DNA of 64,000 nucleotides, from contig JADKFS010000001.1 in NCBI GenBank assembly GCA_016717335.1, positions 558,001 to 622,000 of the forward strand, written 5' to 3'. The notes beneath the pieces are model-generated. The model had not been told where the DNA came from. It saw nothing but the letters and a program-made list of their open reading frames with translations, and searched no databases. The number at the start of each line of letters is the position of its first letter. The first letter of the stretch is position 1. The position numbers and the translations under genes were made by a program. This stretch comes from Candidatus Ribeiella danica. GTDB taxonomy: Bacteria > Chloroflexota > Chloroflexia > Chloroflexales > Roseiflexaceae. Below are positions 1-8,800 of this stretch, piece by piece.

Positions 1-240
1 ATCCAGCAGTCCGGTGCGACGACGGACGACCCCTACGATCTGCTGACCGACCGCGAGCGCGAGGTGCTGTACTTGGCCGCGCTCGGCCACAGCGGGCCGG
101 AGATCGCCGCGCGCCTCATCCTGAGCGTGCGCACGGTGGAGAACTACCGCGCCGGCGTCCTGCGCAAGCTCGACCTGCACAACCAGACCGATCTGGTGCG
201 CTACGCGATCAGGCGCGGAATCATCGCGCTCGAGGCCTGA
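1..240 (+). CDS. LuxR/NarL-type response regulator, C-terminal part
   Basis: Only the last 79 codons lie in the window; the gene enters from the left edge in frame 1 and stops with TGA. The visible part is a GerE/LuxR helix-turn-helix: a TDREREVLYLAALG start, an EIAARL turn, a SVRTVENYRAGVLRKLDL recognition segment, and a tail typical of NarL/FixJ regulators. The receiver domain must lie upstream. It is followed by receiver and kinase genes on the same strand, so it is probably the output regulator of the same signalling cluster. Its cognate kinase cannot be told from this fragment. Confidence 0.9.
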   Translation: MQQSGATTDDPYDLLTDREREVLYLAALGHSGPEIAARLILSVRTVENYRAGVLRKLDLHNQTDLVRYAIRRGIIALEA

Positions 241-388
241 CCCGCCGCCCCAGTCCAGCTAGGTAGATTCCCCACCCAAAATACGGTACTCGTACGCTCG
301 ACTCCCCGCCCCGCGCTCGCTACCATAGGAGGCATCGCACACGTCACAGCGCGAGGCGCGCTTGGCGTTGTCCTGAAAGCTGAAGCCG

Positions 389-781
389 ATGGCACCAATT
401 TCTGTGCTCGTGATGGATTCCAATCCGGTCTTCTTGCGGTTCGTTGTGCAGTACCTGGACGAGCGGCACAGCGAGACGATTCGGGTGGCTGGCGCGGCCT
501 TTCGCGAGTCAGATGCGCTCGTCCTGGCCGAGGCAATCGGGCCACGGGTGGTGCTCGTCGGGATGAGCGGGTCGATCGGCAGCGCGCTTGGCTTGATCGC
601 CGACGTGCGGCGCCTGCTGCCGTCGCTGGCAGTCGTGGCGATGTGCCAGCTGGGATCGGCGGGCTACGCCCAGGCGGCGCTGGATGCCGGCGCGGACGCC
701 TTCGTCGACAAGGATCTGCTGCGGGTCGACCTCGTGCCCGCGATCCTGCAGGCTGCGTGCGCCCGGCAGACCATGCAATAA
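389..781 (+). CDS. Stand-alone receiver-like protein lacking the phospho-acceptor Asp
   Basis: A 130-residue protein with the alternating beta/alpha pattern of a CheY-like receiver domain and nothing else. The strand-1 acidic patch is reduced to one Asp (LVMDSNP). The strand-3 position that normally carries the phosphorylated Asp reads VVLVGMSG, so it is Gly. The late Lys is kept (AFVDKD). It is therefore probably a pseudo-receiver that binds a partner rather than accepting phosphate. It sits upstream of a large histidine kinase with a GC-rich hairpin between them. The ATG start at 389 gives the complete fold; no strong ribosome-binding site is visible. Confidence 0.7.
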   Translation: MAPISVLVMDSNPVFLRFVVQYLDERHSETIRVAGAAFRESDALVLAEAIGPRVVLVGMSGSIGSALGLIADVRRLLPSLAVVAMCQLGSAGYAQAALDAGADAFVDKDLLRVDLVPAILQAACARQTMQ

Positions 782-800
782 GCGATGCCGCTTGCTCAAG

Positions 801-842
801 GGCGGGGCTTGGGGAGGGCGAAGCTCTCCCCAAAACCCCGCC
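801..842. terminator. GC-rich hairpin between receiver gene and kinase gene
   Basis: Imperfect inverted repeat: a GGCGGGGCTTGGGGA-type left arm pairs with TCCCCAAAACCCCGCC on the right around a short loop. There is no T-run, so it is not a classic intrinsic terminator. It resembles the hairpin at 53229-53253 (CTTGGGAGAGGC with GCCTCTCCCAA), so it is also a dispersed repeat. Confidence 0.45.
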
Positions 843-879
843 AAAACGTTCGATTTCAGCGCAGCGCGCCATAGTGAAG

Positions 880-3759
880 ATGCCTATGATCGACAATGAC
901 AGGTCTGTGCCCGATCGGGGGCGCGCTGCGATCCGGCCGGCCTGGGCGCCAGGCCGGCCGCTGGCGTATGCGCTGGCGGTGGCGCTGACGGCGGTGACCC
1001 TGCTCGCCCACCTGGCCCTCGGGATCACGAGCGACGAGCCGCTGCTCGAGCTGTTTCTCGCGCCGATCATTCTCAGCGCGTACCTGGGCGGGCTGGGGCC
1101 GGGCCTGCTCGCCACCGCGCTGGCCGCGCTCCTGGCGAACTACCTCATGCTGCCGCCGATCGCCAGCTTCTCGATCTTATCGGCGCCCGACAAGGTGGAG
1201 TGGGCCAGCCTGATCGTCATAGGCGCGCTGGTCAGCGTGCTGAACGAAGCGTTGCACCGCGCGCGGCGGCGCGCCGAGACCAGCCAGCGGCGGCACGCTA
1301 TCACGCTGGCCAGCATCGGCGACGGCGTGATCACCACCGACGCGCAGGGGCGCATCACCTTCCTCAACCACGAGGCCGAGCGCCTGACCGGCTGGTCGAG
1401 CGCCGAGGCCGTGGGCCAGCCGCTGCCGGCGGTCTTCCGGATCGTCAACGAGCACACCGGCGCGCCGGTGGAGGACCCGATGGCAAAGGCGCTGCGCGAT
1501 GGCGGCGCGGTCGGGCCGGCCAACCACACCGTGCTGATCGGCCGCGCCGGCCGCGCGACACCTATCGACGACAGCGGCGCGCCGATCAGGCAGGCCGACG
1601 GCGCGATCGAGGGCGTGGTGCTGGTGTTCCGCGATGTGTCTGCGCAGAAACAAGGTGAGGCGGCGCTGCGCGAGCGCGAGAGGAAGCTCAGCACCATTTT
1701 CGAGCTGTTGCCGGTGGGGATTTCGATTCTCGACGCAGATCGCAACGCTTCGTATGTGAATCCCGCCCTGAAAAAGATACTGGCGCTCTCCGAGGTAGAT
1801 CTGCACAAACATGCCTATGGGATGAGAACGTATCTCGACGCCAGCGGGAGCGTGATGCCGGCGGACGGGTTTGCCAGCGTGCGGGCATTGAGCGAAAACC
1901 AGGCCATTCATAACGTCGAGACCGGGATCGTGAAGGAAGATGGCGGTGTTATCTGGACGAACGTCAGCGCCGTTCCGGTTGAGTTTCCGGATTGGAAAGT
2001 GGTCGTCGTCACGTCTGACATCACCGATCGCAAGCGCGCCGAGCAGGCGCTGTACCGGAGTGAGCGCATGCTCAAGCTATTCGTTGAGCATGCGCCCGCC
2101 GCCATCGCCATGTTTGACCGCGACATGACCTATATCGCGGCCAGCCGACGCTACCTCGCGGATTACCGCCTGACGAGGCAGGATATCCTCGGATGCTCTC
2201 ATTACGAAATCTTCCCGGAGATACCCGAGCAATGGAAGGACATTCATCGGCGCTGCCTGGCCGGGGCGATCGAAAAATCTGATGCGGACCCCTTCCCGCG
2301 CGCCGATGGCACGCTGGATTGGGTGCACTGGGAAATTCACCCCTGGTACGAGAGCTCGGCAGAGATCGGCGGCCTCGTATTATTCTCTGAAGTCATCACC
2401 GCTCGCAAGCGCGCCGAGCAGACGCTGCAGCGCTCGGCCGAGCGCCTGCGCGTGCTGGCCGATGCCTCGCACGCCTTCGCCGAGGTGGGCGCGGAGTATC
2501 AGGTCCTGCTCGATCGGGTCGCACGGACGACCACCGCGGTGCTGGGCGAGGGGTGCTCCATCCGCCTGCTCTCCGAAGATGCGCTGTGGCTGCAGCTCGT
2601 CACGCTCTACGATGTGGACCCTGCGAAGCTTGAGCTCCAGCGCATCGTTCTGGGCGACGCGCCGCTGCACGTGGACGAGCCGTCGCTCACCACGCGGGTG
2701 TTCCAAAGCATCCAGCCGCTGTTCTCCCCGATCGTCGATCTGGAGCAGATCCGCGCCACGACCAGTCGGGAGTTCTGGTCGCTGGTGGAGCGCCTGGGCA
2801 TCCACAGTATGATTGGCGTGCCGATGCGGGTGCAAGGGCAGGCGATCGGGGTCATCATCGTGTACCGGCACCGGCGCGAGCAGCCCGTTTTCAGCGAGGA
2901 CGATCTGACCCTGGCGCAAGATCTGGCCGACCGCGCGGCGCTCGCCATCGGCAACGCGCGCCTGCTGGCGCAAGTGCAGCACGAGCTGGCCGAGCGGGCG
3001 AAAGCCGAGTCGGAGGTTCGCGCGCTCAGCGCCGAGCTCGAGCAGCGCGTGGCCGATCGCACTCTCGCGCTCACCGCCGCCAACAAGGAGCTCGAAGCGT
3101 TCTCGTACTCGGTCTCGCACGACCTGCGCGCGCCGCTGCGGGCGATCGACGGCTTCTCGCGCATCCTGCTCGAAGACTATGGCGCGGCGCTGCCCGACGA
3201 GGCCCAGCGCTACTTCCGCATGCTCCGCAGCAACGCCCAGCAAATGGGCCGGCTGATCGACGACCTGCTCGCCTTCTCGCGCCTGAGCCGCCAGCCGCTG
3301 CGCAAGCGCTCGGTCGATGCCGTCGCGCTGGTGCGCCAGTGCCTGGACGAGCTGCACGCCGAGCAAGCCGGGCGGCCTGTCGAGATAAGCGTTGGCGACC
3401 TGCCGGCCTGCGCTGCCGACCCGGCGCTGCTCAAGCAGGTCTGGATCAACCTGCTGTCCAATGCGCTCAAATACACCCGCCGGCGCGATCCGGCCGCGAT
3501 CGCGATCGCCGGCCAGATCGAGGGCGGCGAGACGATCTACTCCGTCAAAGACAATGGCGTCGGCTTTGATATGCTCTACAGCGACAAGCTGTTCGGCGTA
3601 TTCCAGCGCCTGCACCGCGCCGAAGAGTACGAGGGCACCGGCGTCGGGCTGGCGATCGTCCAGCGGATCATCCACCGCCACGGCGGACGGGTCTGGGCCG
3701 AGGCGGCGGTCGAGCAGGGGGCGACGTTCTTTTTTACGCTTGGAGGAGATCTCCCATGA
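880..3759 (+). CDS. Membrane multi-PAS/GAF sensor histidine kinase
   Basis: A 959-residue sensor kinase. The N-terminal ~110 residues hold several hydrophobic helices like the KdpD-type DUF4118 sensor (LLELFLAPIILSAYLGGLGP). Three PAS modules follow (first one ITLASIGDGVITTDAQGR), then a GAF domain (LRVLADASHAFAEVG) and a coiled coil. The HisKA helix carries the phospho-accepting His in SYSVSHDLRAPLRAIDGFSR, and the HATPase has N (LLSNALKYT), G1 (DNGVGFD) and G2 (GTGVGLAI) boxes, a phytochrome-like kinase core. The reading frame is open far upstream through the hairpin and the previous gene, so ATG 880 (or GTG 874) is preferred. It overlaps the next regulator by 4 nt, which is very likely its partner. 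Confidence 0.9.
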   Translation: MPMIDNDRSVPDRGRAAIRPAWAPGRPLAYALAVALTAVTLLAHLALGITSDEPLLELFLAPIILSAYLGGLGPGLLATALAALLANYLMLPPIASFSILSAPDKVEWASLIVIGALVSVLNEALHRARRRAETSQRRHAITLASIGDGVITTDAQGRITFLNHEAERLTGWSSAEAVGQPLPAVFRIVNEHTGAPVEDPMAKALRDGGAVGPANHTVLIGRAGRATPIDDSGAPIRQADGAIEGVVLVFRDVSAQKQGEAALRERERKLSTIFELLPVGISILDADRNASYVNPALKKILALSEVDLHKHAYGMRTYLDASGSVMPADGFASVRALSENQAIHNVETGIVKEDGGVIWTNVSAVPVEFPDWKVVVVTSDITDRKRAEQALYRSERMLKLFVEHAPAAIAMFDRDMTYIAASRRYLADYRLTRQDILGCSHYEIFPEIPEQWKDIHRRCLAGAIEKSDADPFPRADGTLDWVHWEIHPWYESSAEIGGLVLFSEVITARKRAEQTLQRSAERLRVLADASHAFAEVGAEYQVLLDRVARTTTAVLGEGCSIRLLSEDALWLQLVTLYDVDPAKLELQRIVLGDAPLHVDEPSLTTRVFQSIQPLFSPIVDLEQIRATTSREFWSLVERLGIHSMIGVPMRVQGQAIGVIIVYRHRREQPVFSEDDLTLAQDLADRAALAIGNARLLAQVQHELAERAKAESEVRALSAELEQRVADRTLALTAANKELEAFSYSVSHDLRAPLRAIDGFSRILLEDYGAALPDEAQRYFRMLRSNAQQMGRLIDDLLAFSRLSRQPLRKRSVDAVALVRQCLDELHAEQAGRPVEISVGDLPACAADPALLKQVWINLLSNALKYTRRRDPAAIAIAGQIEGGETIYSVKDNGVGFDMLYSDKLFGVFQRLHRAEEYEGTGVGLAIVQRIIHRHGGRVWAEAAVEQGATFFFTLGGDLP

Positions 3760-4232
3760 CCGAGAGACCGATCGAGATCCTGCTGGTGGAGGATAACCCG
3801 AGCGATGTGGCGCTGGCGCTGCACGCGTTCAAGAGACACCACCTGGCCAACCGCATCCAGGTCATCCGCGATGGCGCCGAGGCGCTTGAGTATTTCTTCG
3901 GCGACGGCGCGCAGGCGCGGCACAGCGCCACCAGCGGGCCGCGGGTGGTGCTGCTCGACCTGAAGCTGCCGCTCGTCAGCGGCCTGGATGTGCTGCGGCG
4001 GCTCAAGGCCGACCCGCGCACGCAGCCGATCCCGGTCGTGATGCTGACCTCGTCCAGCGAGGAGCGCGACATTATCGAAAGCTACCAGCTCGGCGTGAAC
4101 AGCTATATCGTCAAGCCGGTCGATTTCGAGCAATTCACCGAGGCGATGCACACGCTGGGGATGTACTGGCTGCTGCTCAACCAGCCGCCGATCGCAGCCG
4201 GCAGCGCGAGCGGCGCCGAGCAGGCGCCTTAA
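3756..4232 (+). CDS. Rcp1-type single-domain response regulator
   Basis: A 158-residue receiver domain without an output domain. Acidic pocket VEDNPSD, phospho-acceptor Asp in VVLLDLKLP, switch Thr/Ser in VVMLTSSSE, and Lys in YIVKPVDF are all present, so it should be phosphorylatable. The extended loop after helix 2 and the C-terminal region match the Rcp1 group that pairs with phytochrome-like kinases. It starts inside the kinase stop codon (ATGA overlap), so the two are translationally coupled. Output is presumably by protein contact. Confidence 0.92.
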   Translation: MTERPIEILLVEDNPSDVALALHAFKRHHLANRIQVIRDGAEALEYFFGDGAQARHSATSGPRVVLLDLKLPLVSGLDVLRRLKADPRTQPIPVVMLTSSSEERDIIESYQLGVNSYIVKPVDFEQFTEAMHTLGMYWLLLNQPPIAAGSASGAEQAP

Positions 4233-4267
4233 GGTTCATACATGGAGTATTTCAGCCGCCTTGGGAG

Positions 4268-4349
4268 TGTCATGCTGAGCCGCAGCGAAGCATCTCTCGA
4301 TCGTCCTGTAGCGAGAGAGCCTTCACCGCGGCCTTCGCTCAGGATGACA
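4268..4349. repeat. Imperfect inverted repeat of the GTCATSCTGAGC type
   Basis: The left arm starts TGTCATGCTGAGC and the right arm ends GCTCAGGATGACA, with partly matching sequence inward (GCGAAG, CTCTCG). It resembles the 'GTCATCCTGAGCGAAG' intergenic repeats common in many environmental genomes. It occupies the 210-base gap between the regulator and the next kinase. That gap also holds a small hairpin (GGCCTG, CTTTT loop, CAGGCC at 4388-4404). Confidence 0.6.
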
Positions 4350-4442
4350 CAGACGCCGGGTCACGTCATTCTTTTATGAACCCTTAAGGCCTGCTTTTCA
4401 GGCCGCCTCTCAGGCAACACAATAGCACGTCCTGGAGTGAAG

Positions 4443-7433
4443 ATGCCCGCACCACTACATGTCTTAATTCTAGAGGATCAGCCCGACGACGCCGAGCTGG
4501 CGCTGCACGAGCTGCGCCGGGCCGGCTTCGCGCCGGAGTGGCGCCGGGTGGACACCGAGGCGGAGTACCTGGCCGCGCTCGATCCAGCGCTCGACCTTAT
4601 CCTCGCAGACTACTCTCTGCCCCAGTTCGATGCGCTGCGCGCGCTCGAGCTGCTGCGCGCGCGCGGGCTGGACATCCCGTTCATCATCGTGTCCGGCACG
4701 ATCGGCGAGGATATCGCCGTCGCCGCGATGCAGCGCGGCGCGGCCGACTACCTGATCAAAGATCGGCTCGCGCGCCTTGGCGCGGCGGTCGGGCACGCGC
4801 TCCAGCAGCGCCGGCTGCAGGCGGAAAAGCTCCGCGCCGATCAGCTGCTGAAAGCCAGCGAGCAGCGCTTCCGGGCCTTGATCGAGCACGCGCCCGACGG
4901 CATCACCATGATCGATGGCGGCGGCAAGCTGCAGTACGCCAGCCCGTCGACCCTGCGCATCCTGGGGTACGACCCCAGCGAGATCATCGGCCGCGACCCC
5001 TCCGAGCTGACCCACCCCGACGACATCGAGCGTCTCTGGCAGGTGCTGAATGATCTGGTGCGCCATCCGGAGCAGACCTTCACCGCTCAGTATCGGTTTC
5101 GGCACAAGGATGGCGCCTGGCGCTGGATCGAGAGCACGATCAGCAATCTGCTGGCCGAGCCATCGGTCGGCGCGATCGTCTTCAACTATCGCGACATCAC
5201 CGAGCGCAAGCAGGCCGAGCAGGCGCTGCGCGCGGCCGAAACGAAATACCGCATGCTGATCGAGCACATCCCGGCGATTGTCTACCAGGCGGCGCTCGAC
5301 GAGACCAGCAGCACGCTGTATGTGAATGAGCAGGTCGAAGCAGTCCTAGGCTTCACGCAGGCCGAGTGGGTGGCCGACCCGCAGCGCTGGCTCAAGCAGC
5401 TGCACCCGCACGATCTCGATCAGGTGCTAGCCGGCGTGACGCGCGCCCACGCCAGCGATACGTCGATCCGCTCCGAGTTTCGCATGCTGACGCGCGACGG
5501 GCAGGTGGTGTGGTTTGGCGACGAGGCGATCGTCGTGCGCGACGCGGACGGTCGGCCGCTCTTCCTGCAGGGCATTATGCTCGACATCACCGCGCGGAAG
5601 CACGCGGAGGAGATGCTCGAGACCGAACGGTACTGGCTCCGAATCCTGATCGAGAGTCTGCCCGACCTGGTCTTCCTCAAAGATACTGAGAGCCGCTTCA
5701 TCATCGCCAACAAGGTGACCGCGCAGTTCATGGGAGCCGCAAGCCCCGAAGCGATCCTAGGCAAGAGCGATTTCGACTTTTATCCGCAGGACGTCGCCGC
5801 CCAGCACTATGCCGAGGAGCAGCAGATCATGCGGTCAGGCGAGCCGGTGATCGGCCGAGAGAAGCCGCAGCGCGATGTCGCGGGCCGGCTCCACTGGCTT
5901 TCCACCATCAAGCTGCCGCTGCACGATCACCACGGGCGAACGATCGGGATGATCGGCATCGAGCAGAATATCACCGCGCGCAAGCAGGCCGAAGATCAGA
6001 TTCGGCAGCTCAACGCCGACCTGGAGCAGCGTGTGGCCGATCGAACCGCCGATCTCGCGCGCGCCAACGCCGAGCTGCAGGCCGAGATCGTCGAGCGCCT
6101 GCAGCTGGAGGCGCGCATTAAGCAGCACGCCGACCGCGCCATCGAGCTGGCCGAGCTGGCGCGCCTGCTGGCCGAGGCCAACCGCGAGCTTCAGCCGCTG
6201 TTCGACACGATCGCCCAGCACATCGTGCAATTGCTTGGGGACGCCTGTACCCTCACCATCCTCTCGGACGACTGGAAGCTGATGCAGGTCAAGGCGATCG
6301 CGCACGTTGATGCCGAGGGCATGGCGCTGATGCGCGCGCTCCTGACCGAGCCCTATCCCGCGCACGAGGGCCTCGCCGGGCTGGTGGTGCAGAGCGGCCA
6401 GGCCGTGCTGATGCCGTTGATCTCAGCCGAGCAGGCGCAGGCCCGGATCAAGCCGGCGTACCGCCCGTACCTGGCTCGCTTTGGGATGGCGAGCGTGCTG
6501 ATGGTGCCGCTGCGGGCGCGCGGCCGCATTCTGGGCACGCTGGGCATCTCGCGGGTTGAGGCAGGGCGGCCGTACACCGAGGCCGATCAGCTGTTCCTGC
6601 AGGATGTGGCCGACCGCGCCGGCCTGGCGATCGAGAACGCGCGCCTGTTCGCGGCCGAGCAGCAGGCCCGCGCCGAGGCCGAGCGCGCCAACCGCGCCAA
6701 GAGCGCGTTCCTCGCCAGCATGAGCCACGAGCTGCGCACCCCGCTGAACGCGATCATCGGCTTCACCGGCACCTTGCTGATGAAGCTGCCCGGCCCGCTC
6801 AACGCCGACCAGGAGAAACAGCTCACGATCGTGCAGCGCAGCGGCAAGCACCTGCTGACGCTGATCAACGACCTGCTCGACCTGGCCAGGATCGAGTCGG
6901 GCAACGTCGAGCTCCAGCTGGAGCCGGTGGTCTGCCAAGATGTCATCGCCGGGGTGGTCGAGAACCTGCGCCCGCTGGCCGAGCAGAAGGGGCAGCGGTT
7001 CGCCGTGGTCGCGCCCGCCGAGCCGATCGTCGTGTCGAGCGACCAGCGGGCGCTCGGCCAGATCCTGATCAACCTGATCAACAACGCGATCAAATACACC
7101 GACGCCGGGGATGTGCAGGTCGAGCTACGGCGCAGGGCGCAGGGCGCGGACCAAAGCGCAGAACACGCGGGCACGGCGCCTGGGCTGAGCCGGCCCGAGC
7201 GGCTGGTCGAGTTTGTGGTGCGCGACACCGGCATCGGCATCAGAGCGGAAGACCAGGCCAAGCTGTTCACGGAGTTCGGGCGGGTGGCCTCGGCCGAGGT
7301 GCGGGCGCGCGAGGGCACCGGGCTGGGGCTGCGGCTCTCGCGCCAGCTGGCGACGCTGCTGGGCGGGCGGATCGAGCTGCAGAGCGAGCTTGGCAAAGGG
7401 AGCACCTTCACGCTGGTGCTTATAGAAGGCTGA
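4443..7433 (+). CDS. Response-regulator/multi-PAS/GAF hybrid histidine kinase
   Basis: A soluble kinase of about 996 residues. Residues 1-120 are an intact receiver (Asp in LILADYSLP, Lys in YLIKDR). Three PAS/PAC modules follow (first one RFRALIEHAPDGITMIDG), then a coiled coil, a GAF domain, and a HisKA helix with its His in LASMSHELRTPLNAIIGF. The HATPase region shows LINLINNAIKYT, DTGIGI and GTGLGLRLS. An N-terminal receiver suggests it works downstream of another kinase, perhaps the one at 880. The ATG at 4443 has GGAG 5 bases upstream; the in-frame GTG at 4437 would overlap that site, so ATG is chosen. No transmembrane segment is visible. Confidence 0.9.
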   Translation: MPAPLHVLILEDQPDDAELALHELRRAGFAPEWRRVDTEAEYLAALDPALDLILADYSLPQFDALRALELLRARGLDIPFIIVSGTIGEDIAVAAMQRGAADYLIKDRLARLGAAVGHALQQRRLQAEKLRADQLLKASEQRFRALIEHAPDGITMIDGGGKLQYASPSTLRILGYDPSEIIGRDPSELTHPDDIERLWQVLNDLVRHPEQTFTAQYRFRHKDGAWRWIESTISNLLAEPSVGAIVFNYRDITERKQAEQALRAAETKYRMLIEHIPAIVYQAALDETSSTLYVNEQVEAVLGFTQAEWVADPQRWLKQLHPHDLDQVLAGVTRAHASDTSIRSEFRMLTRDGQVVWFGDEAIVVRDADGRPLFLQGIMLDITARKHAEEMLETERYWLRILIESLPDLVFLKDTESRFIIANKVTAQFMGAASPEAILGKSDFDFYPQDVAAQHYAEEQQIMRSGEPVIGREKPQRDVAGRLHWLSTIKLPLHDHHGRTIGMIGIEQNITARKQAEDQIRQLNADLEQRVADRTADLARANAELQAEIVERLQLEARIKQHADRAIELAELARLLAEANRELQPLFDTIAQHIVQLLGDACTLTILSDDWKLMQVKAIAHVDAEGMALMRALLTEPYPAHEGLAGLVVQSGQAVLMPLISAEQAQARIKPAYRPYLARFGMASVLMVPLRARGRILGTLGISRVEAGRPYTEADQLFLQDVADRAGLAIENARLFAAEQQARAEAERANRAKSAFLASMSHELRTPLNAIIGFTGTLLMKLPGPLNADQEKQLTIVQRSGKHLLTLINDLLDLARIESGNVELQLEPVVCQDVIAGVVENLRPLAEQKGQRFAVVAPAEPIVVSSDQRALGQILINLINNAIKYTDAGDVQVELRRRAQGADQSAEHAGTAPGLSRPERLVEFVVRDTGIGIRAEDQAKLFTEFGRVASAEVRAREGTGLGLRLSRQLATLLGGRIELQSELGKGSTFTLVLIEG

Positions 7434-7440
7434 TCTGTGT

Positions 7441-7855
7441 TGTGTGGCGGGGGCTGCGTCGCCCCCGGCCCCCCCCCCGCCGCTGCGCCCGCCGATGGCA
7501 TTTCCTTTTTCCGGGGCGCTGCGCCCCGGCCCCCGCTTTCTCCCGGGCGCTGCGCCCCCCGTCCCGGCCACCTTGTCAGCTTGTCTCCGGGGCGCTGCGC
7601 CCGGGCCCCGCTTTCTACCGGCCCCCCGCCTGGGGGAACCCACGCCGGTTCCCCCAGCCCCCCTCCGGCAATTGATGCCTTCTCAGCTGCACGGCTGGTG
7701 GCGCATGCCTGGCACCATCCCGATCGAACGTGTTGCCTCCCGCCGCGCCTGGATTCAGCCAGGCATGCACCACAAACGCTGAGAACGAGACGGCGCTCTT
7801 TTTGGGGTCCAGGGGCGCACGCCCCGGCCGGGGGGCGGCGGGGGTGGCGGCAGGA
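7441..7855. repeat. Composite GC-rich intergenic repeat, copy 1
   Basis: It fills the gap between two convergent genes, almost touching both stop codons. Modules in order: several GGGGCGCTGCGCCCC-type hairpins; a GGGGGAACCCACGCCGG / CCCCC block; CCTCCGGCAATTGATGCC; a GGCGCATGCCTGGCACC block; the palindrome GCCTGGATTCAGCCAGGC near 7746; and TTTTTGGGGTCCAGGGGCGC followed by G-rich sequence. The same modules in the same order recur at 11225-11620, partly at 11640-11870, and in diverged form at 16690-17054. Long open frames across it are low-complexity Pro/Arg/Ala artefacts. Here it could act as a two-way transcription terminator. Confidence 0.8.
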
Positions 7856-8578
7856 TTAGCCGCCCGCCACAGGCGCCTTGACGGCCCGGCCGACGATCAG
7901 CAGCTCATAGTCGGGGTCGTGCGCGTCGAGCTCGTGCTGTCGCAGATCCTGCGCGGCCAGGCCCTGCAGAAAGCTGATCGCCGCCAGCACGTTGCCGTAG
8001 GACTCGACCGCGACGCGCTCCAGCCCGAAGGCATCGCCGAGCAGCCGGCGGATCGCGGCAGTCGTGAAGCGCCAGTAGTCGCCCCAGCGGTCCATGTCGT
8101 AGCGGCAGATCTGGCTGGTGGCCGGGAAGGTGCCGAGCAGCACGCCCCCCTGCCTGAGCACCCGGTGGAGCGTCGCGATCGCCGCGGGGGCGTCGTAGAT
8201 GAACTGCAGCGTCTGCGTGAAGATCACGCAGTCGAAGGCGTCGGAAGGCACATCCGCCGCGCTGGTCAGGTCCGCGACGAAGCTGGCGCGCGGGTTATCG
8301 CTCTTGAGGTCGAGCACGTCGGACTGCATGACCCGGCCGCCGCCGAAGCGGTGGGTGTAGGCGTCCTCGCCGATCTCGAGCACGCGCCCGCGCACGTCGG
8401 CGGCGTGGCGCCCCAGGAAGCGCTCGATGTAGTAGCGATCGATCGGCTGCCCGCGATCGAAGCCGAACGATCGGCTGATCGGCGCCAGGCGGCGCAGGTC
8501 GCCGAAGCGCACCCGGCCAACCGGCGGCGTCTCGGCGCGCCGGCGGCGCCCGTAGCCCGCTCGCTTTCTTCGCTGCAT
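7856..8578 (-). CDS. Class I SAM-dependent methyltransferase
   Basis: A 240-residue protein with a basic N-terminus (RRKRAGYGRRRR) and a Rossmann methyltransferase core. Motif I is GRVLEIGEDAYTHRFGG, an acidic residue follows (SDVLDL), the motif IV-like strand is AFDCVIFTQTLQFIYD, and motif V is VLRQGGVLLGTFP. This resembles type-11 methyltransferases found in glycan clusters. It is divergent from a glycosyltransferase, so a sugar or glycolipid substrate is possible. On the minus strand GGAG lies 8 bases before the ATG. It is convergent with the upstream kinase across the repeat. Confidence 0.85.
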   Translation of the reverse strand: MQRRKRAGYGRRRRAETPPVGRVRFGDLRRLAPISRSFGFDRGQPIDRYYIERFLGRHAADVRGRVLEIGEDAYTHRFGGGRVMQSDVLDLKSDNPRASFVADLTSAADVPSDAFDCVIFTQTLQFIYDAPAAIATLHRVLRQGGVLLGTFPATSQICRYDMDRWGDYWRFTTAAIRRLLGDAFGLERVAVESYGNVLAAISFLQGLAAQDLRQHELDAHDPDYELLIVGRAVKAPVAGG

Positions 8579-8800
8579 AGCTTTGCTCCTGATCTGGCGG
8601 CTCCCGTTTGCGCGCTACTATAGACGATGGCAGCGCATCGTCCATCGTCACGCTTACCTATCGCACATCGCTGCTATAGCACTCCGCTTGCCAGCAGCGC
8701 TGCCAGAGCAATGGCACAGATGTTGCAGCATCCAGCGCCTGCAAGCGCGGCGCCCCCAACTGTGGATCGATAGCCGCGACTCAGAGGCGAAGGAGCAACC
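8579..8800. promoter_or_regulatory. Divergent intergenic region (methyltransferase / glycosyltransferase)
   Basis: 222 bases between divergent starts, AT-richer than its flanks. On the minus strand a TATAGT -10-like hexamer lies about 45 bases before the methyltransferase ATG. On the plus strand TGCTATAGC lies near 8654 (TG plus -10-like hexamer). No convincing -35 was found for either. The glycosyltransferase has GAAGGAG a few bases before its ATG. Confidence 0.4.

Noticed and set aside
643..879. Upstream extension of the first histidine kinase
   Set aside because: Overlaps the receiver-like gene and a GC-rich hairpin, and reads as Arg/Gly/Ala low complexity; conserved sequence begins after 880.
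7437..7859. Open frames through the GC-rich repeat
   Set aside because: Pro/Arg/Ala-rich translations of GGGGCGCTGCGCCCC hairpins present in several frames; they are repeat sequence.
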